From positions 1-64,000 of the forward strand of contig NZ_JOEY01000026.1 in assembly GCF_000718165.1 (NCBI RefSeq): a stretch of DNA of 64,000 bases. Reading direction: 5' to 3'. The notes under the pieces are model-generated. The model was given only the letters and a program-made list of their open reading frames with translations. It ran no database searches and was not told the origin of the DNA. Numbering within the stretch: the stretch's first letter is position 1; every line of letters starts with the position of its first letter. The stretch comes from Streptomyces fulvoviolaceus (GTDB lineage Bacteria; Actinomycetota; Actinomycetes; Streptomycetales; Streptomycetaceae). This document shows positions 7,769 to 15,301 of the stretch, piece after piece. Both the position numbers and the translations under genes were made by a program.

Positions 7769-8005
7769 TCAGAGGGCGCGGTACGCGGCCCACAGGGTCT
7801 GTTCGGTGCCGCATCCGCAGTCGGCGGAGCATGCCTCACAGGTGCGCAGGTGGATCTTCCAGGCGGCATACGCGGCGTGCTTCTCGGGTCCGTCACCGAC
7901 CCAGATCGCGGTCTTCTTCAGGCCGATCGGGCCGGAGCCCGTGTCGGCCAGCTCGTCACGCAGGTCGTCGGCGGCGGTCCCGTAGACCGGTTCCCTGATG
8001 TCCAT
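7769..8005 (-). CDS. Small cysteine-rich protein, function unknown
   Basis: A 78-residue protein starting MDIREPVYGTAADDLRDELA. Its C-terminal third contains LRTCEACSADCGCGTEQTLW, with four to five closely spaced cysteines that could bind zinc. No family was recognised. An AGGGAGCGGACC ribosome binding site precedes the ATG. It is the leftmost gene of the element, on the minus strand and divergent from the GntR-type regulator at 8105, with 99 bp between them that include a CCCCCGGGGG palindrome. Small Cys-rich proteins of this sort are frequent accessory genes of actinomycete integrative elements; nothing more specific can be said. Confidence 0.65.
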   Translation of the reverse strand: MDIREPVYGTAADDLRDELADTGSGPIGLKKTAIWVGDGPEKHAAYAAWKIHLRTCEACSADCGCGTEQTLWAAYRAL

Positions 8006-8104
8006 GGTCCGCTCCCTCGTTCGCTGGTCCTATGAACCGTACTACCCCCGGGGGTGGTATGGGGTAGCTATGGCAGGCCCGGGGTGGGCGGCTAAGACTG
8101 GATC

Positions 8105-8341
8105 ATGAGCATCGACCGGGAGAGCCCCGTACCGCCGTACCGGCAGGTCGCCGACGACCTGCGCGAGCAGATCGCGTCCGGGAAGATCCCGCCGGGCAGG
8201 CGCATCCCGTCCATGGTCGAGCTGGAAGCCACGTACGGGGTGGCGCGGGACACGCTCCGCAAGGCGACCCAGGTACTCAAGGACGAAGGCCTGGTGGAGA
8301 CGGTCAACGGGATGGGGAGCTACGTCGTCAAGCCGGAGTGA
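8105..8341 (+). CDS. GntR-family winged-helix regulator, DNA-binding domain only
   Basis: A 78-residue protein comprising only a GntR winged helix-turn-helix: PPYRQVADDLREQIASGKIP, then IPSMVELEATYGVARDTLRKATQVL and a wing ending GSYVV. GntR proteins normally add an effector domain of 130 or more residues; this one stops right after the wing, so it is probably a ligand-independent repressor like the Kor regulators of Streptomyces conjugative plasmids. The ATG lies inside a GGATCATG motif and has no clear Shine-Dalgarno sequence; TAAGAC sits just upstream, so the mRNA may be leaderless. It stands at the edge of a region dense in TGATC/GATCA motifs (8097-8880), which may be its operators. Confidence 0.88.
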   Translation: MSIDRESPVPPYRQVADDLREQIASGKIPPGRRIPSMVELEATYGVARDTLRKATQVLKDEGLVETVNGMGSYVVKPE

Positions 8342-8877
8342 TCACGGCCGGTGGGTGGCGGAACCTGGGAACATCCCCATGACCCAGGCCCCACCAGGAG
8401 GGCGCGCCCCACGATCCCTCGTGATCAGCGTACGGCATGCGAATTTGCAGCAATTCGCTTGCCTGGCGCAACGGCTTTGCGTTTGCTGGAGTGTAGTGGA
8501 TCATTCCAATCTGTTAGCCGACACAGGCCTCTGACCTGCACGTTTGATGATCCGTTACAGCGAACCTTTGCTGAAGCGTAGAGTCGGAAGATGATCACAA
8601 GGGCTGTGTGGTCGACAAAGGATCATGCCCGTTCATGATCCACCCCCCTACCTCCGGACATAATCGCAGGTCAGAGGCATGATCAGCCCGGGGAGGGATT
8701 TACAGTCAACCCCCGCGATCTTGTTTGCACTGCAAATGGATCACTATAGGGTGGCAGAATCCTTGACTGCAAATTGCAAAGCAAACAGGCCCTGAACAAT
8801 CACCGGGATCGAAGCGGTGATGATCAGGGCCTGTTGCCCACGGTACAGAGATCACATTACGCGATCACTGCTGCGGG
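8342..8877. promoter_or_regulatory. Non-coding control region with clustered TGATC/GATCA motifs
   Basis: A 536-bp gap between the GntR gene and the capsid gene, clearly AT-richer than its surroundings and with no convincing gene. It holds repeated TGATC/GATCA pentamers, including the heptamer GGATCAT or its complement ATGATCC near 8499, 8544, 8622 and 8634, with another at 8100. A 13-bp perfect inverted repeat (GCCTCTGACCTGC at 8527-8539 and its complement at 8666-8678) brackets a 126-bp segment. TTTGC-rich short repeats occur at about 8440-8490 and 8720-8785. A terminator for the capsid gene lies at its right end. It could be operator DNA for the GntR protein, a replication or transfer origin, or both. 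Confidence 0.6.
8784..8835 (-). terminator. Strong terminator hairpin of the capsid gene
   Basis: The 12-bp arms AACAGGCCCTGA and their exact complement enclose a second, inner stem (ATCACCG with CGGTGAT). On the minus strand the hairpin is followed by the T-rich run TTTGCTTTG. It lies 43 bp downstream of the capsid stop codon, as expected for a factor-independent terminator. Confidence 0.85.
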
Positions 8878-10293
8878 TCACGCGGTCGTCGGGATGTCGA
8901 GCATGCGGAACGCACCATCGTTGACCGAGTCGGAGCCAGTGCGGAACCACAGCAACGCACCACGCTGACCAGTCGGAAGCCTGTTCGAGCCGAACATGTT
9001 GGGGATCAGTTCGAGAGTCGAGCCGATGCGATCGACGATCACGAAGTTCCTGAAGTCTCCATACACGGCCACGTAGTTGGACTGTGTGGCGGCCACGTTC
9101 AGCGTGGAGTCCATGTTGCTGTTCTCGTGGACCGGACGACCGAGCAGGTACGGCGGATTGCCGGTCAGCTCGGGGAACTTCAGCGCACCGGCCGTGGTCT
9201 CGTACTGACGGAAGGTGTTCATGGTGGGAAGACCCATGATCCACTGAGCGTTGGGCTGCCAGCGCGGACCGAGCGCGTTCTGAAGCGCGTACGCGTCACT
9301 CGACACCATGGCCTCGGAGCCGGTGGTGTTGATCTCACTGGCCGTACCTGCGAGGGCCGTCACGATGCCGGTGGGTGCGGTCGAGCCGGGGCCGGTCGTG
9401 AAGGCCGTGGCCTGCAACTGGTCCGCCGCGTCGGCAAGCACCATCTTCAGCTGCCCCAGGAGGTCGACAGCGTCCATGCCCACCTCGAAGGAGTACTGAG
9501 TGAACGCGTCACCCTTGTACACCGGGATGGGCGGCTGAGCGATCGTCGGCGTCACGTCGGCAACCTCGGTCGCCTCGGCGATCCACTGGGCACTCACGCC
9601 CGCGCTGGTCACGCCGCGCCACTCGTTGGTCACGGTCTGCACCACGCGGGAGATCCGGCGCATCGGGTTGTTGCTGCCGTCGTTCGTGAGGATCACGGCC
9701 GGGTCCAGCGTGAGGGGGATGAGGTAGCCCCCCGCGTTTCCGGTCGTCGACATGGCGCGCATCTCGGACTGCACGTTGACCGCGCGGCGGTACGCCTCGG
9801 ACTCTTCCGGCGTCCACATCAGATGCCCGCGCTCGGGGTCGGCGGCCAGCCGGGCGAACGCGGTCGCGTAGTGCTCGTCACCGGCGGCCAGGGCCCACCG
9901 GGCGACCAGGTTGCGGGAGGTCGGGAGACCGGTGTTCAGCAGGCTCTCGACGCGCTCGGCACCGTACGCGGGGAGGTCTCCGGACCGCGTGAGGCTGTCC
10001 AGGACGCGCATGGCGCGGTTGTGGCTCTCGGTGCGGGCAGGGGTGCGGCGACCGCCCCCGGAGCCGAAGCCGGTACCGGCCTCAGTCGAGCCGGACTCAG
10101 CCATGGCGCGGATGTCTTCCTTCTTGATCGCGTTCGAGAGACCGAGGTAGAAGCCACCGGCGAGACCGCCGGGGATGTCACCGGCTTCGTCCATGCGCCG
10201 CTTCTCGGCGAGGATCTCGGGGTGGGTGGCGCCGGTCAGCCAGGCTTCCAGCTGAGCGCGCGTGGCGGTCTTGAGGTCGGGTGCAGCAGGCAC
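8878..10293 (-). CDS. HK97-family phage major capsid protein
   Basis: A 471-residue HK97-fold capsid protein. The capsid domain starts near residue 180 with the typical TTGNAGGYLIPLTLDPAVI and contains MRRISRVVQTVTNEWRGVTS, the P-domain/E-loop-like region IPVYKGDAFTQYSFEVGMDA, and the C-terminal GRPVHENSNM...YVAVYGDFRNFVIVDR and RGALLWFRTGSDSVN. Residues 1-170 form a charged, helical extension resembling a scaffolding delta domain, but no prohead protease gene is in the element. It starts with GTG (10293) behind GGAG. There is no portal, terminase, head-tail connector or tail gene nearby: upstream is a conjugation-type cluster. It may serve a satellite-like packaging strategy, interfere with phages or form a compartment; those are inferences. 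Confidence 0.92.
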   Translation of the reverse strand: MPAAPDLKTATRAQLEAWLTGATHPEILAEKRRMDEAGDIPGGLAGGFYLGLSNAIKKEDIRAMAESGSTEAGTGFGSGGGRRTPARTESHNRAMRVLDSLTRSGDLPAYGAERVESLLNTGLPTSRNLVARWALAAGDEHYATAFARLAADPERGHLMWTPEESEAYRRAVNVQSEMRAMSTTGNAGGYLIPLTLDPAVILTNDGSNNPMRRISRVVQTVTNEWRGVTSAGVSAQWIAEATEVADVTPTIAQPPIPVYKGDAFTQYSFEVGMDAVDLLGQLKMVLADAADQLQATAFTTGPGSTAPTGIVTALAGTASEINTTGSEAMVSSDAYALQNALGPRWQPNAQWIMGLPTMNTFRQYETTAGALKFPELTGNPPYLLGRPVHENSNMDSTLNVAATQSNYVAVYGDFRNFVIVDRIGSTLELIPNMFGSNRLPTGQRGALLWFRTGSDSVNDGAFRMLDIPTTA

Positions 10294-10519
10294 GGAGGAT
10301 CTCCAGGGTTCAGGCGGATGTGACCACGCGTGTCCCGGTGGCGGTCCCTGCGGTGCGCTCCGCGCCCCCGCTCGGGGTCCTGCCGGAGGTCAAGCGGTGG
10401 AATCGGCCCCCCTGGGGCGTATCCGGCCGCGACCTAGCATGATCAGTGTACGTGATCCGAAGCCCTGTACGCCTCTGTAGCGCGTCCGTACCCCGGGTCG
10501 GGTATCTGGGACACGGAAT

Positions 10520-10553
10520 GCCCCCCAGGGCCGCAGAACGGCCGCCAGGGGGC
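10520..10553 (-). terminator. GC-rich hairpin after the Spd-like gene cluster
   Basis: On the minus strand an imperfect inverted repeat pairs GCCCCC-TGGC-GGCCG with its downstream complement around a 5-nt loop, 12 bp after the stop of the small membrane protein gene at 10566. It separates the conjugation-type cluster from the capsid gene, which therefore probably has its own promoter within 10294-10500. No clear promoter was recognised there; TGATCAGTGTACG at about 10441 resembles a motif at 8421. Confidence 0.65.
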
Positions 10554-10565
10554 GTCACGGGGCTG

Positions 10566-10763
10566 CTACATCGCCCCGAACATCGTGCCGATCGCGGCGA
10601 ACGTGGCACCGAGGGCACCGGAGATCGTGGACCCGAGGGATACCCCCAGGGTGACGCCCCACAGGGCGCCGATGATCAGCCGGAGCTTGTCCTTGCCGCC
10701 GGAGACGAAGAACACCACCAGGGCGACGACGGTCATGATCAGGGACACCATGGCAGCAGTCAT
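10566..10763 (-). CDS. Small two-TM membrane protein (Spd-like)
   Basis: A 65-residue hydrophobic protein starting MTAAMVSLIMTVVALVVFFV and continuing to a second hydrophobic stretch, LIIGALWGVTLGVSLGSTISG, with a short basic loop (SGGKDKLR) between. Its ATG overlaps the stop of the upstream DUF2637 gene by 4 bp, so the translocase, DUF2637 protein and this peptide are translationally linked. In Streptomyces conjugative plasmids, small membrane spread (Spd) proteins act with TraB in moving plasmid through mycelial septa. This peptide fits that place and size, but no specific family was recognised. Confidence 0.7.
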   Translation of the reverse strand: MTAAMVSLIMTVVALVVFFVSGGKDKLRLIIGALWGVTLGVSLGSTISGALGATFAAIGTMFGAM

Positions 10764-11671
10764 GATCCGCTCCCGTTCACTCGTACTGCGCTGAGATCAC
10801 GCTTGGCCGTGGCCGGGCTGACCTTGAGGAGTTGGGCGGCCTGAGGGCCGGTCAGGTTCGGCTGGTCCACCAGGAGCTCACGGAGCCGCTCATGGCGCTC
10901 TGAGCGCTCAGGGCTTGAGCGCTCAGAGCCGCTCTCCGTCGGCTCAGGAGCGCTCGCGGTCGTGATCTCTTCCCGCAGGGCCTCGCTGAGCCGCTCGGGA
11001 GTGAGCCCGCCCCGGTCGTCGGTGCCCCACGTGACCCCGGTCAGTTCACCCGAGCCGCTCAGGGCCTGCGCCTCGTCCATGGCGAGCGCTCGTGAGCGCT
11101 GGAGCTGGCGCTGTACGGCCACCATGGCCCGCTGTCCGTCGACCACGGAGCGCTCAGCGCGCACCCAACCGGCCGTGGCCGGGTCGAGCCGCGCCTCAGT
11201 GGTCCGCATCATGATCGCCCAGAAGCCTTTTGCCACCAGGGAGACCCCGGCGCCCGCGATACCGATCCACAGGTTGCCGCTCAGGGACCCGTGGGCCGCG
11301 ATCAGGGTCATGGACAGCACCAGGGCGCCCCAGCCCGCCCACCGGGGCAGGGCGGACCGCTCGGAGTCGTACCGGGCGATCCACTCCAGGGTCAGGCAGC
11401 CGATCCACGCGGCATCGAACACGGCCGCGATCCCGTAGCTGATCACCGGGTTGAACGCGGTGCTGAGCAGGGCGCCGATGGCAACCGTGCTCCACACGAT
11501 GGCGCCGGTCAGGATGAACACGGCCAGCGCGGTCACGGCCTTCACGGCCTGCGCGTCCCGGTCCTTCGGGGGGATGCCGACCTGGACCTTGTGCACCTCG
11601 TCCACCAGGTGCGTCACACCGTCGATGGTCTTGGGGGCGCTGCGGGTGCGGTTCTCGGTACGGAACTTCAT
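10760..11671 (-). CDS. DUF2637/SpdB-like membrane protein with C-terminal HTH
   Basis: A 303-residue protein. About four hydrophobic segments lie within residues 45-150 (VKAVTALAVFILTGAIVWST, LLSTAFNPVISYGIAAVFDA, WAGWGALVLSMTLIAAHG, LWIGIAGAGVSLVAKGFWAI), typical of DUF2637 proteins encoded beside FtsK-like translocases in actinomycete plasmids and integrative elements. These are thought to be spread (SpdB-type) proteins. The tail (residues 260-300, LRELLVDQPNLTGPQAAQLL, then KVSPATAKRDLSAV) looks like a helix-turn-helix, suggesting a DNA-binding or partner-binding role. It overlaps the translocase stop by 4 bp (ATGA) and the next gene by 4 bp. An acidic, serine-rich stretch with ERSSPERSERHER joins the two parts. 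Confidence 0.85.
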   Translation of the reverse strand: MKFRTENRTRSAPKTIDGVTHLVDEVHKVQVGIPPKDRDAQAVKAVTALAVFILTGAIVWSTVAIGALLSTAFNPVISYGIAAVFDAAWIGCLTLEWIARYDSERSALPRWAGWGALVLSMTLIAAHGSLSGNLWIGIAGAGVSLVAKGFWAIMMRTTEARLDPATAGWVRAERSVVDGQRAMVAVQRQLQRSRALAMDEAQALSGSGELTGVTWGTDDRGGLTPERLSEALREEITTASAPEPTESGSERSSPERSERHERLRELLVDQPNLTGPQAAQLLKVSPATAKRDLSAVRVNGSGS

Positions 11672-12837
11672 GACTGGCCGTCCTTCGGGGCGAGGGTGAA
11701 GAGCGCGGGGTAGTCGTCGGCGTCCTTGACCAGGACTCCCTTGCCGACCAGGGCCTTCAGGGCATCGGAGACGCGGTTCTGGGGCAGGCCGGTGGCGTCG
11801 ATGACCTCTTTCGCCTCCATCGGGCGCTCGGCGATCTCCAGGGCGAGGCAGACAAGCTGCTGGTTGTCGCTCAGGGGCACCGGCTTGGGCACCGGCGCGG
11901 CCTCGGGGAGCTTGGAAAGCGTGATCGCCGGTACCGGGGCGGTAACCGGACCAGAGTCCGGCTCCGGGTACCCCAGGGGGGCATCGGGCAGGGCCACGAA
12001 CCGCTCCGGGCTGAGCCAGAAGGCGGAGAGCTTGTGCGGCTTGCGCTTGGCCGCGTGGATCAGCAGGGCTCCCGCGCCGATCAGCTCATGCGGCATCCAG
12101 TCGGGGAGCGACGGGAACACGACGTCGGACTCAATCCGGGAGTGCACGCGGTGGGCCAGCGTGAGATCGATGTTGGCCTGGATCTCCGACGGCAGGTTGA
12201 CCCTGGACGGGTGTTGGATCCCGAACCACAGCCTGATCTTGAAAATGCGCGCCATGTCGACCAGGGAGCAGAGTTCCTCGAACTGCTTTGTGGTCAGGTT
12301 CCGGACCACGGAGGACGTCTCGTCCACGATGATCACGAGTTCGGAGCCGTCACGGGCCGGGTCAGCCAGAAGCTCACGGATCCGGCTCACGAGCCCGTCC
12401 GGGCTGGTTATGCAGCGGGCCTTACCGGCGTACACGGCGGCCTCGGGACCCCCCGGCTTGAGGTCCCAAATCTCCAGCCCCGCACCGGACTTGAGGGCGT
12501 GAGCGCTCATCACGCGCATGGTTGAGCTCTTGCCCGAGCCGGTGAGCCCGGCGACCACGGCGTGCCGGTCGATCCGGATCTTCACCGTGAGCCAGAGGCC
12601 GCGCCGCGCGATCCGTACCGGGGTACGCATCGTCACGGGCGCCGTGGGCTCCTGCCACAGGAAGCGCCGCGCGAAGACCTTGTGCAGGGCCCACACGGAC
12701 AGTCGGCGGCCGTACCGGTTCGGGTTGAGGGCTCGTACGCGGGCCCGCTCGGCCTTGCGGATCTTCCGCACCGACACCGCGTGCTTCGCCCACATGGTGA
12801 GGGCGATCAACGCGACGACGAATAGGATGCTGATCAT
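11668..12837 (-). CDS. FtsK/TraB-like DNA translocase
   Basis: A 389-residue ATPase with one N-terminal membrane segment (residues 2-16). The Walker A motif GLTGSGKSS is at 97-105 and Walker B (LVIIVDE) at about 167-173; DLKPGG and the IRLWFGIQHPSRV region fit the FtsK/SpoIIIE/TraB RecA-like fold. A C-terminal winged helix (LVCLALEIAERPMEAKEVID to VGKGVLVKD) corresponds to the gamma-like domain that reads DNA sequence in FtsK and TraB. In Streptomyces, TraB-type hexamers alone move double-stranded plasmid DNA between hyphae by recognising short direct repeats. It is the first gene of a coupled set with the DUF2637 and small membrane genes and is the main argument that the element is conjugative. 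Confidence 0.9.
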   Translation of the reverse strand: MISILFVVALIALTMWAKHAVSVRKIRKAERARVRALNPNRYGRRLSVWALHKVFARRFLWQEPTAPVTMRTPVRIARRGLWLTVKIRIDRHAVVAGLTGSGKSSTMRVMSAHALKSGAGLEIWDLKPGGPEAAVYAGKARCITSPDGLVSRIRELLADPARDGSELVIIVDETSSVVRNLTTKQFEELCSLVDMARIFKIRLWFGIQHPSRVNLPSEIQANIDLTLAHRVHSRIESDVVFPSLPDWMPHELIGAGALLIHAAKRKPHKLSAFWLSPERFVALPDAPLGYPEPDSGPVTAPVPAITLSKLPEAAPVPKPVPLSDNQQLVCLALEIAERPMEAKEVIDATGLPQNRVSDALKALVGKGVLVKDADDYPALFTLAPKDGQS

Positions 12838-12869
12838 GGGTGCGACTCCTTCGTAGTCGTTGATCCCTA

Positions 12870-12903
12870 GGCGCGTCTCCGGGCTTTGACCCCGGGGCGC
12901 GCC
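12870..12903 (-). terminator. Hairpin between the 76-aa gene and its upstream neighbour, the translocase
   Basis: An interrupted inverted repeat pairs GGCGCG with CGCGCC and CCGGG with CCCGG in the 75-bp gap between the 76-aa gene stop (12913) and the translocase start (12837) on the minus strand. It may attenuate transcription entering the transfer genes. There is no T-run. Confidence 0.5.
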
Positions 12904-12912
12904 GCTTGATCT

Positions 12913-13143
12913 CTAGAGGTAGGTACCGGGGCGGAAGTCGTCCGGCTCGGGAGCGTTCGGGTGGATGATCGCGACGCCCTCGCGGGAGAACCCGAGAGCG
13001 GAGCGGCCCTCTACGAAGTCGTCCATGATCTCCAGGACGTCGGCGCCCCCGAGCAGGAGATCGAGGTTCTCGATCACGTGGGTACGGAGCTTTTCGACCA
13101 GGCGGGCGGTCAGTTCCTCGGTGATGGGGTTCGGGATGGTCAT
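12913..13143 (-). CDS. Small acidic protein, function unknown
   Basis: A 76-residue protein beginning MTIPNPITEELTARLVEKLR, followed by THVIENLDLLLGGADVLEIM and DDFVEGRSALGF, and ending FRPGTYL. The first half is a predicted amphipathic helix. An ATG with GAAGGAG upstream was chosen; the longer open frame upstream is made of low-complexity proline/arginine residues from the GTCCCC repeats and is not credible coding. It sits between the primase-helicase and the translocase on the same strand. I do not recognise a family; it could be a small DNA-binding or accessory protein of replication or transfer. Confidence 0.6.
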   Translation of the reverse strand: MTIPNPITEELTARLVEKLRTHVIENLDLLLGGADVLEIMDDFVEGRSALGFSREGVAIIHPNAPEPDDFRPGTYL

Positions 13144-13189
13144 GGTGTTACTCCTTCGGGGATGATCAAGGTTTGCCGGCTGAGGTGGA

Positions 13190-15301
13190 TCATGGATTTG
13201 GGGTGTCCCCCTCGGAGGGGTACAGAGGGGTGTCCCCCTCGGTCGGAGGGGTACAGGGGACAGCAGGGGGACACCCCCGGCTGACCTGGGCTTTAGCCGT
13301 CCCCCTCCAGGGGGACACCAGGGGGACACCCGGTGTCCCCCTCTCTCCGGGGGACGTAGTCCCCGGGGAGGGGGACAGGCGCAACTTCCTTGCAGAGATG
13401 GCCGTAGAGAAGTCATCCGTCTTGTGCTTGATCTCCACGTGGTTCAGGGCCAGGAAGCCCTTCGCGCCCCGGATGCTGGCGTCGTCGGGTACTCCGGCCG
13501 CGTCCAGCTCTCGGATGATCCGTTCGACGTTGTTGACCGGAGCAGGGGCCGACCGCTCTTCGTTGAAGGGGTCCGGCTCCTCGAACACCGTGGAGACCTT
13601 CCCGGGCTGCCCCTGCGCCGCCGTGGACGTCATCACCGCCGTGGCCACCGCCCGGTCCAACAAGTGCGCCATGGCGCCCCGGTTGTCCTTGCGCAGCACA
13701 AGCCGTGAGCGGCCCGTGGACCCCGGGCTGAGGGTGGCTACCTTCTGCACCTCGTACAGCGATCCCTGTACGGCCTGAGACTTGCGCACGGACCCGGCCT
13801 GACGGTCCTTGTCGCCGTGGCCCACGTGGTCGATGAAGACGCCACAGGCGCCGTGAAGGGTGAACTCCGCGAAGCACTCCTGAATGACCATGTCCACGCC
13901 GCTCGGGTGGTATGGGTCGAGCTTGCGGGATGTGATCGCGGAGTTCATGGCGTCCAGGGTGATCAGCTTGACGTTCGCCTTCACCTCGGGCGTGAGAGCG
14001 TCACGGTCAGCCGTGGTGCGCAGCACGTGGAAGCGGTGCCGGATGTCCTCCGCCCTGGCACCCGCGTTCAGGAGCCGGGTCAGGAGGGCGTACTGATCGT
14101 TGTTGTCGTACTCCCAGTGCACGACGATGCCGCCCTCGGTCAGGGTGCGGGCGTGAAGCTCCCCGAGCATCACGGATTTACCGATCGTCCCGTCGCCGTA
14201 GATGCCGTTCACATGGGCTTCGTAGAACAGGCCGTGTCCCATCCGGTGGCCCTCGATGAGTCCGACCGTGGGGGAGGCCGTGCGCGCCGTGCCGTTCAGG
14301 ATGGCGTCCAGGGCATCGGACACCGACTCGACGGGGATCGTGTGCTCGCTGGCCTCGTACGCGTCCACCGTCTTGCGCACCATCCGGCGGACACGCTCCT
14401 GAGCGACCGCCTTCGCGTTGCCCTCGACTGCCATGAACGCGGCGATCTCGTCGGACATCCATGACTGACGACCGGCCGCGACCGTAGCCACCTCGGCGCC
14501 GGTCACGGGCACGGCGTCGGCCACGGACCATCCGGCCGCCAGGTGGTCGTACGCGTCGGCCTTCTCGTCCTCCACGCGGCTCATGACGACCCGGTACGGG
14601 ATGCCACGGGCGGCCAGGGTCTCGCCCACCTTTGCGGAGCGCTTCTCTCCCGCCGCATCGCGGTCCCGCCACACGACGACCATGGACGCGCCCTTGAGCG
14701 TGTCGGCGTCGGCGTCCTTCCAGTTGGCCGCGCCCCCGAGGTTCGTGGTCGCCGTGACGCCCGCCAGGGTCAGCGCGTCGGCGTCCTTCTCGCCCTCGGC
14801 AAGGTGGATCTCGGCGCCGGTCTCCAGGGCCGCGAGCACCTCGGGGAGGCGGTACAGGACTCTGCGGGTGCCGTTCAGGCCCGGGGTGCCGTTGGCCGCG
14901 TAGACGGGGAAGTCTTTGCTGGGAGTTCGCTTCGTGGTGAACAGCGGGGTCCCGTTCTCGTTGACCCACGTGTAGGTGCACCGCGCCGGGTACGGCACGG
15001 GCAGGCCCTCAGGGACCCCTGCGGGGGCGCTGGGGGGCTCGTCAGCCTCGGGGGCGTACAGGTCGGCAAAGGAGAGACCGAGGGCGCTCAGCACGTCCAC
15101 CGTCGAGCAACCGGCGCGGCAGTAGATCAGTACCTTGTCGTCGGTGTCCGTGATCACAAGGGAGGGGTTGTGATCGTCATGCGCCGGGCAGTGCGTCTCC
15201 TGCTCGCCGAACCCGCCCGTCTTGATCGTGTCCGCAAGCTCTTGGAGGTCAGGGGAGAGGTCAGGACCCATCAGCAGCGCGTCGGCGGCGGTGCCGGTCA
15301 T
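13190..15301 (-). CDS. Primase-helicase (zinc finger, TOPRIM and RecA-like ATPase)
   Basis: A 703-residue replication protein. A CHC2-like zinc motif uses C38, H41, C61 and C65 (THCPAHDDHNPSL and IYCRAGC). A TOPRIM domain follows, with AEGEKDADAL (E169, E171, D173) and VVWRDRDAAG (D213, D215). Residues 355-560 form a RepA/DnaB-like RecA fold, with Walker A GDGTIGKS at 369-376 and a Walker B-like VFIDH. This order is typical of phage and plasmid primase-helicases and should start the element's own replication after excision. The last 50 or so residues are low complexity (GTPGVPLVSPWRG, GDTPLYPSEGDTP) because they are encoded by GTCCCC/GGGGAC DNA repeats, so the natural C-terminus may have been extended by the repeats. 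Confidence 0.88.
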   Translation of the reverse strand: MTGTAADALLMGPDLSPDLQELADTIKTGGFGEQETHCPAHDDHNPSLVITDTDDKVLIYCRAGCSTVDVLSALGLSFADLYAPEADEPPSAPAGVPEGLPVPYPARCTYTWVNENGTPLFTTKRTPSKDFPVYAANGTPGLNGTRRVLYRLPEVLAALETGAEIHLAEGEKDADALTLAGVTATTNLGGAANWKDADADTLKGASMVVVWRDRDAAGEKRSAKVGETLAARGIPYRVVMSRVEDEKADAYDHLAAGWSVADAVPVTGAEVATVAAGRQSWMSDEIAAFMAVEGNAKAVAQERVRRMVRKTVDAYEASEHTIPVESVSDALDAILNGTARTASPTVGLIEGHRMGHGLFYEAHVNGIYGDGTIGKSVMLGELHARTLTEGGIVVHWEYDNNDQYALLTRLLNAGARAEDIRHRFHVLRTTADRDALTPEVKANVKLITLDAMNSAITSRKLDPYHPSGVDMVIQECFAEFTLHGACGVFIDHVGHGDKDRQAGSVRKSQAVQGSLYEVQKVATLSPGSTGRSRLVLRKDNRGAMAHLLDRAVATAVMTSTAAQGQPGKVSTVFEEPDPFNEERSAPAPVNNVERIIRELDAAGVPDDASIRGAKGFLALNHVEIKHKTDDFSTAISARKLRLSPSPGTTSPGERGTPGVPLVSPWRGTAKAQVSRGCPPAVPCTPPTEGDTPLYPSEGDTPNP
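13205..13376. repeat. Eleven GTCCCC/GGGGAC repeats, candidate replication or transfer locus
   Basis: Within 172 bp there are 11 copies of the hexamer, six as GGGGAC and five as GTCCCC, many within a longer GGGGGACACC core. They start near 13205, 13232, 13256, 13267, 13299, 13311, 13322, 13335, 13350, 13359 and 13371. The array overlaps the 3' end of the primase-helicase gene. Clustered short repeats beside a replication gene are typical of iterons; FtsK/TraB-type translocases also recognise clustered 8-bp repeats. Mixed orientation fits an origin rather better than a directional loading site. Confidence 0.7.

Noticed and set aside
8351..8581. 76-residue plus-strand open frame in the element's AT-rich spacer
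   Set aside because: No ribosome binding site, atypical codon use and no recognisable sequence; the stretch is better explained as regulatory DNA.
8878..10293. Encapsulin rather than phage capsid
   Set aside because: The protein is 471 residues with a long delta-like N-terminus and the typical GGYLIP start of phage capsid domains. Encapsulins are about 270 residues, and no cargo enzyme gene with a targeting tail was seen nearby. A compartment role is kept only as a hypothesis.
12870..12903. tRNA-like structure in the gap before the translocase gene
   Set aside because: Only one interrupted hairpin is present; there are no anticodon or T arms and no CCA-compatible acceptor stem.
13033..13400. 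CRISPR array suggested by clustered short repeats
   Set aside because: The repeats are 6-10 bp, irregularly spaced and in both orientations; there is no repeat-spacer pattern and no cas gene.
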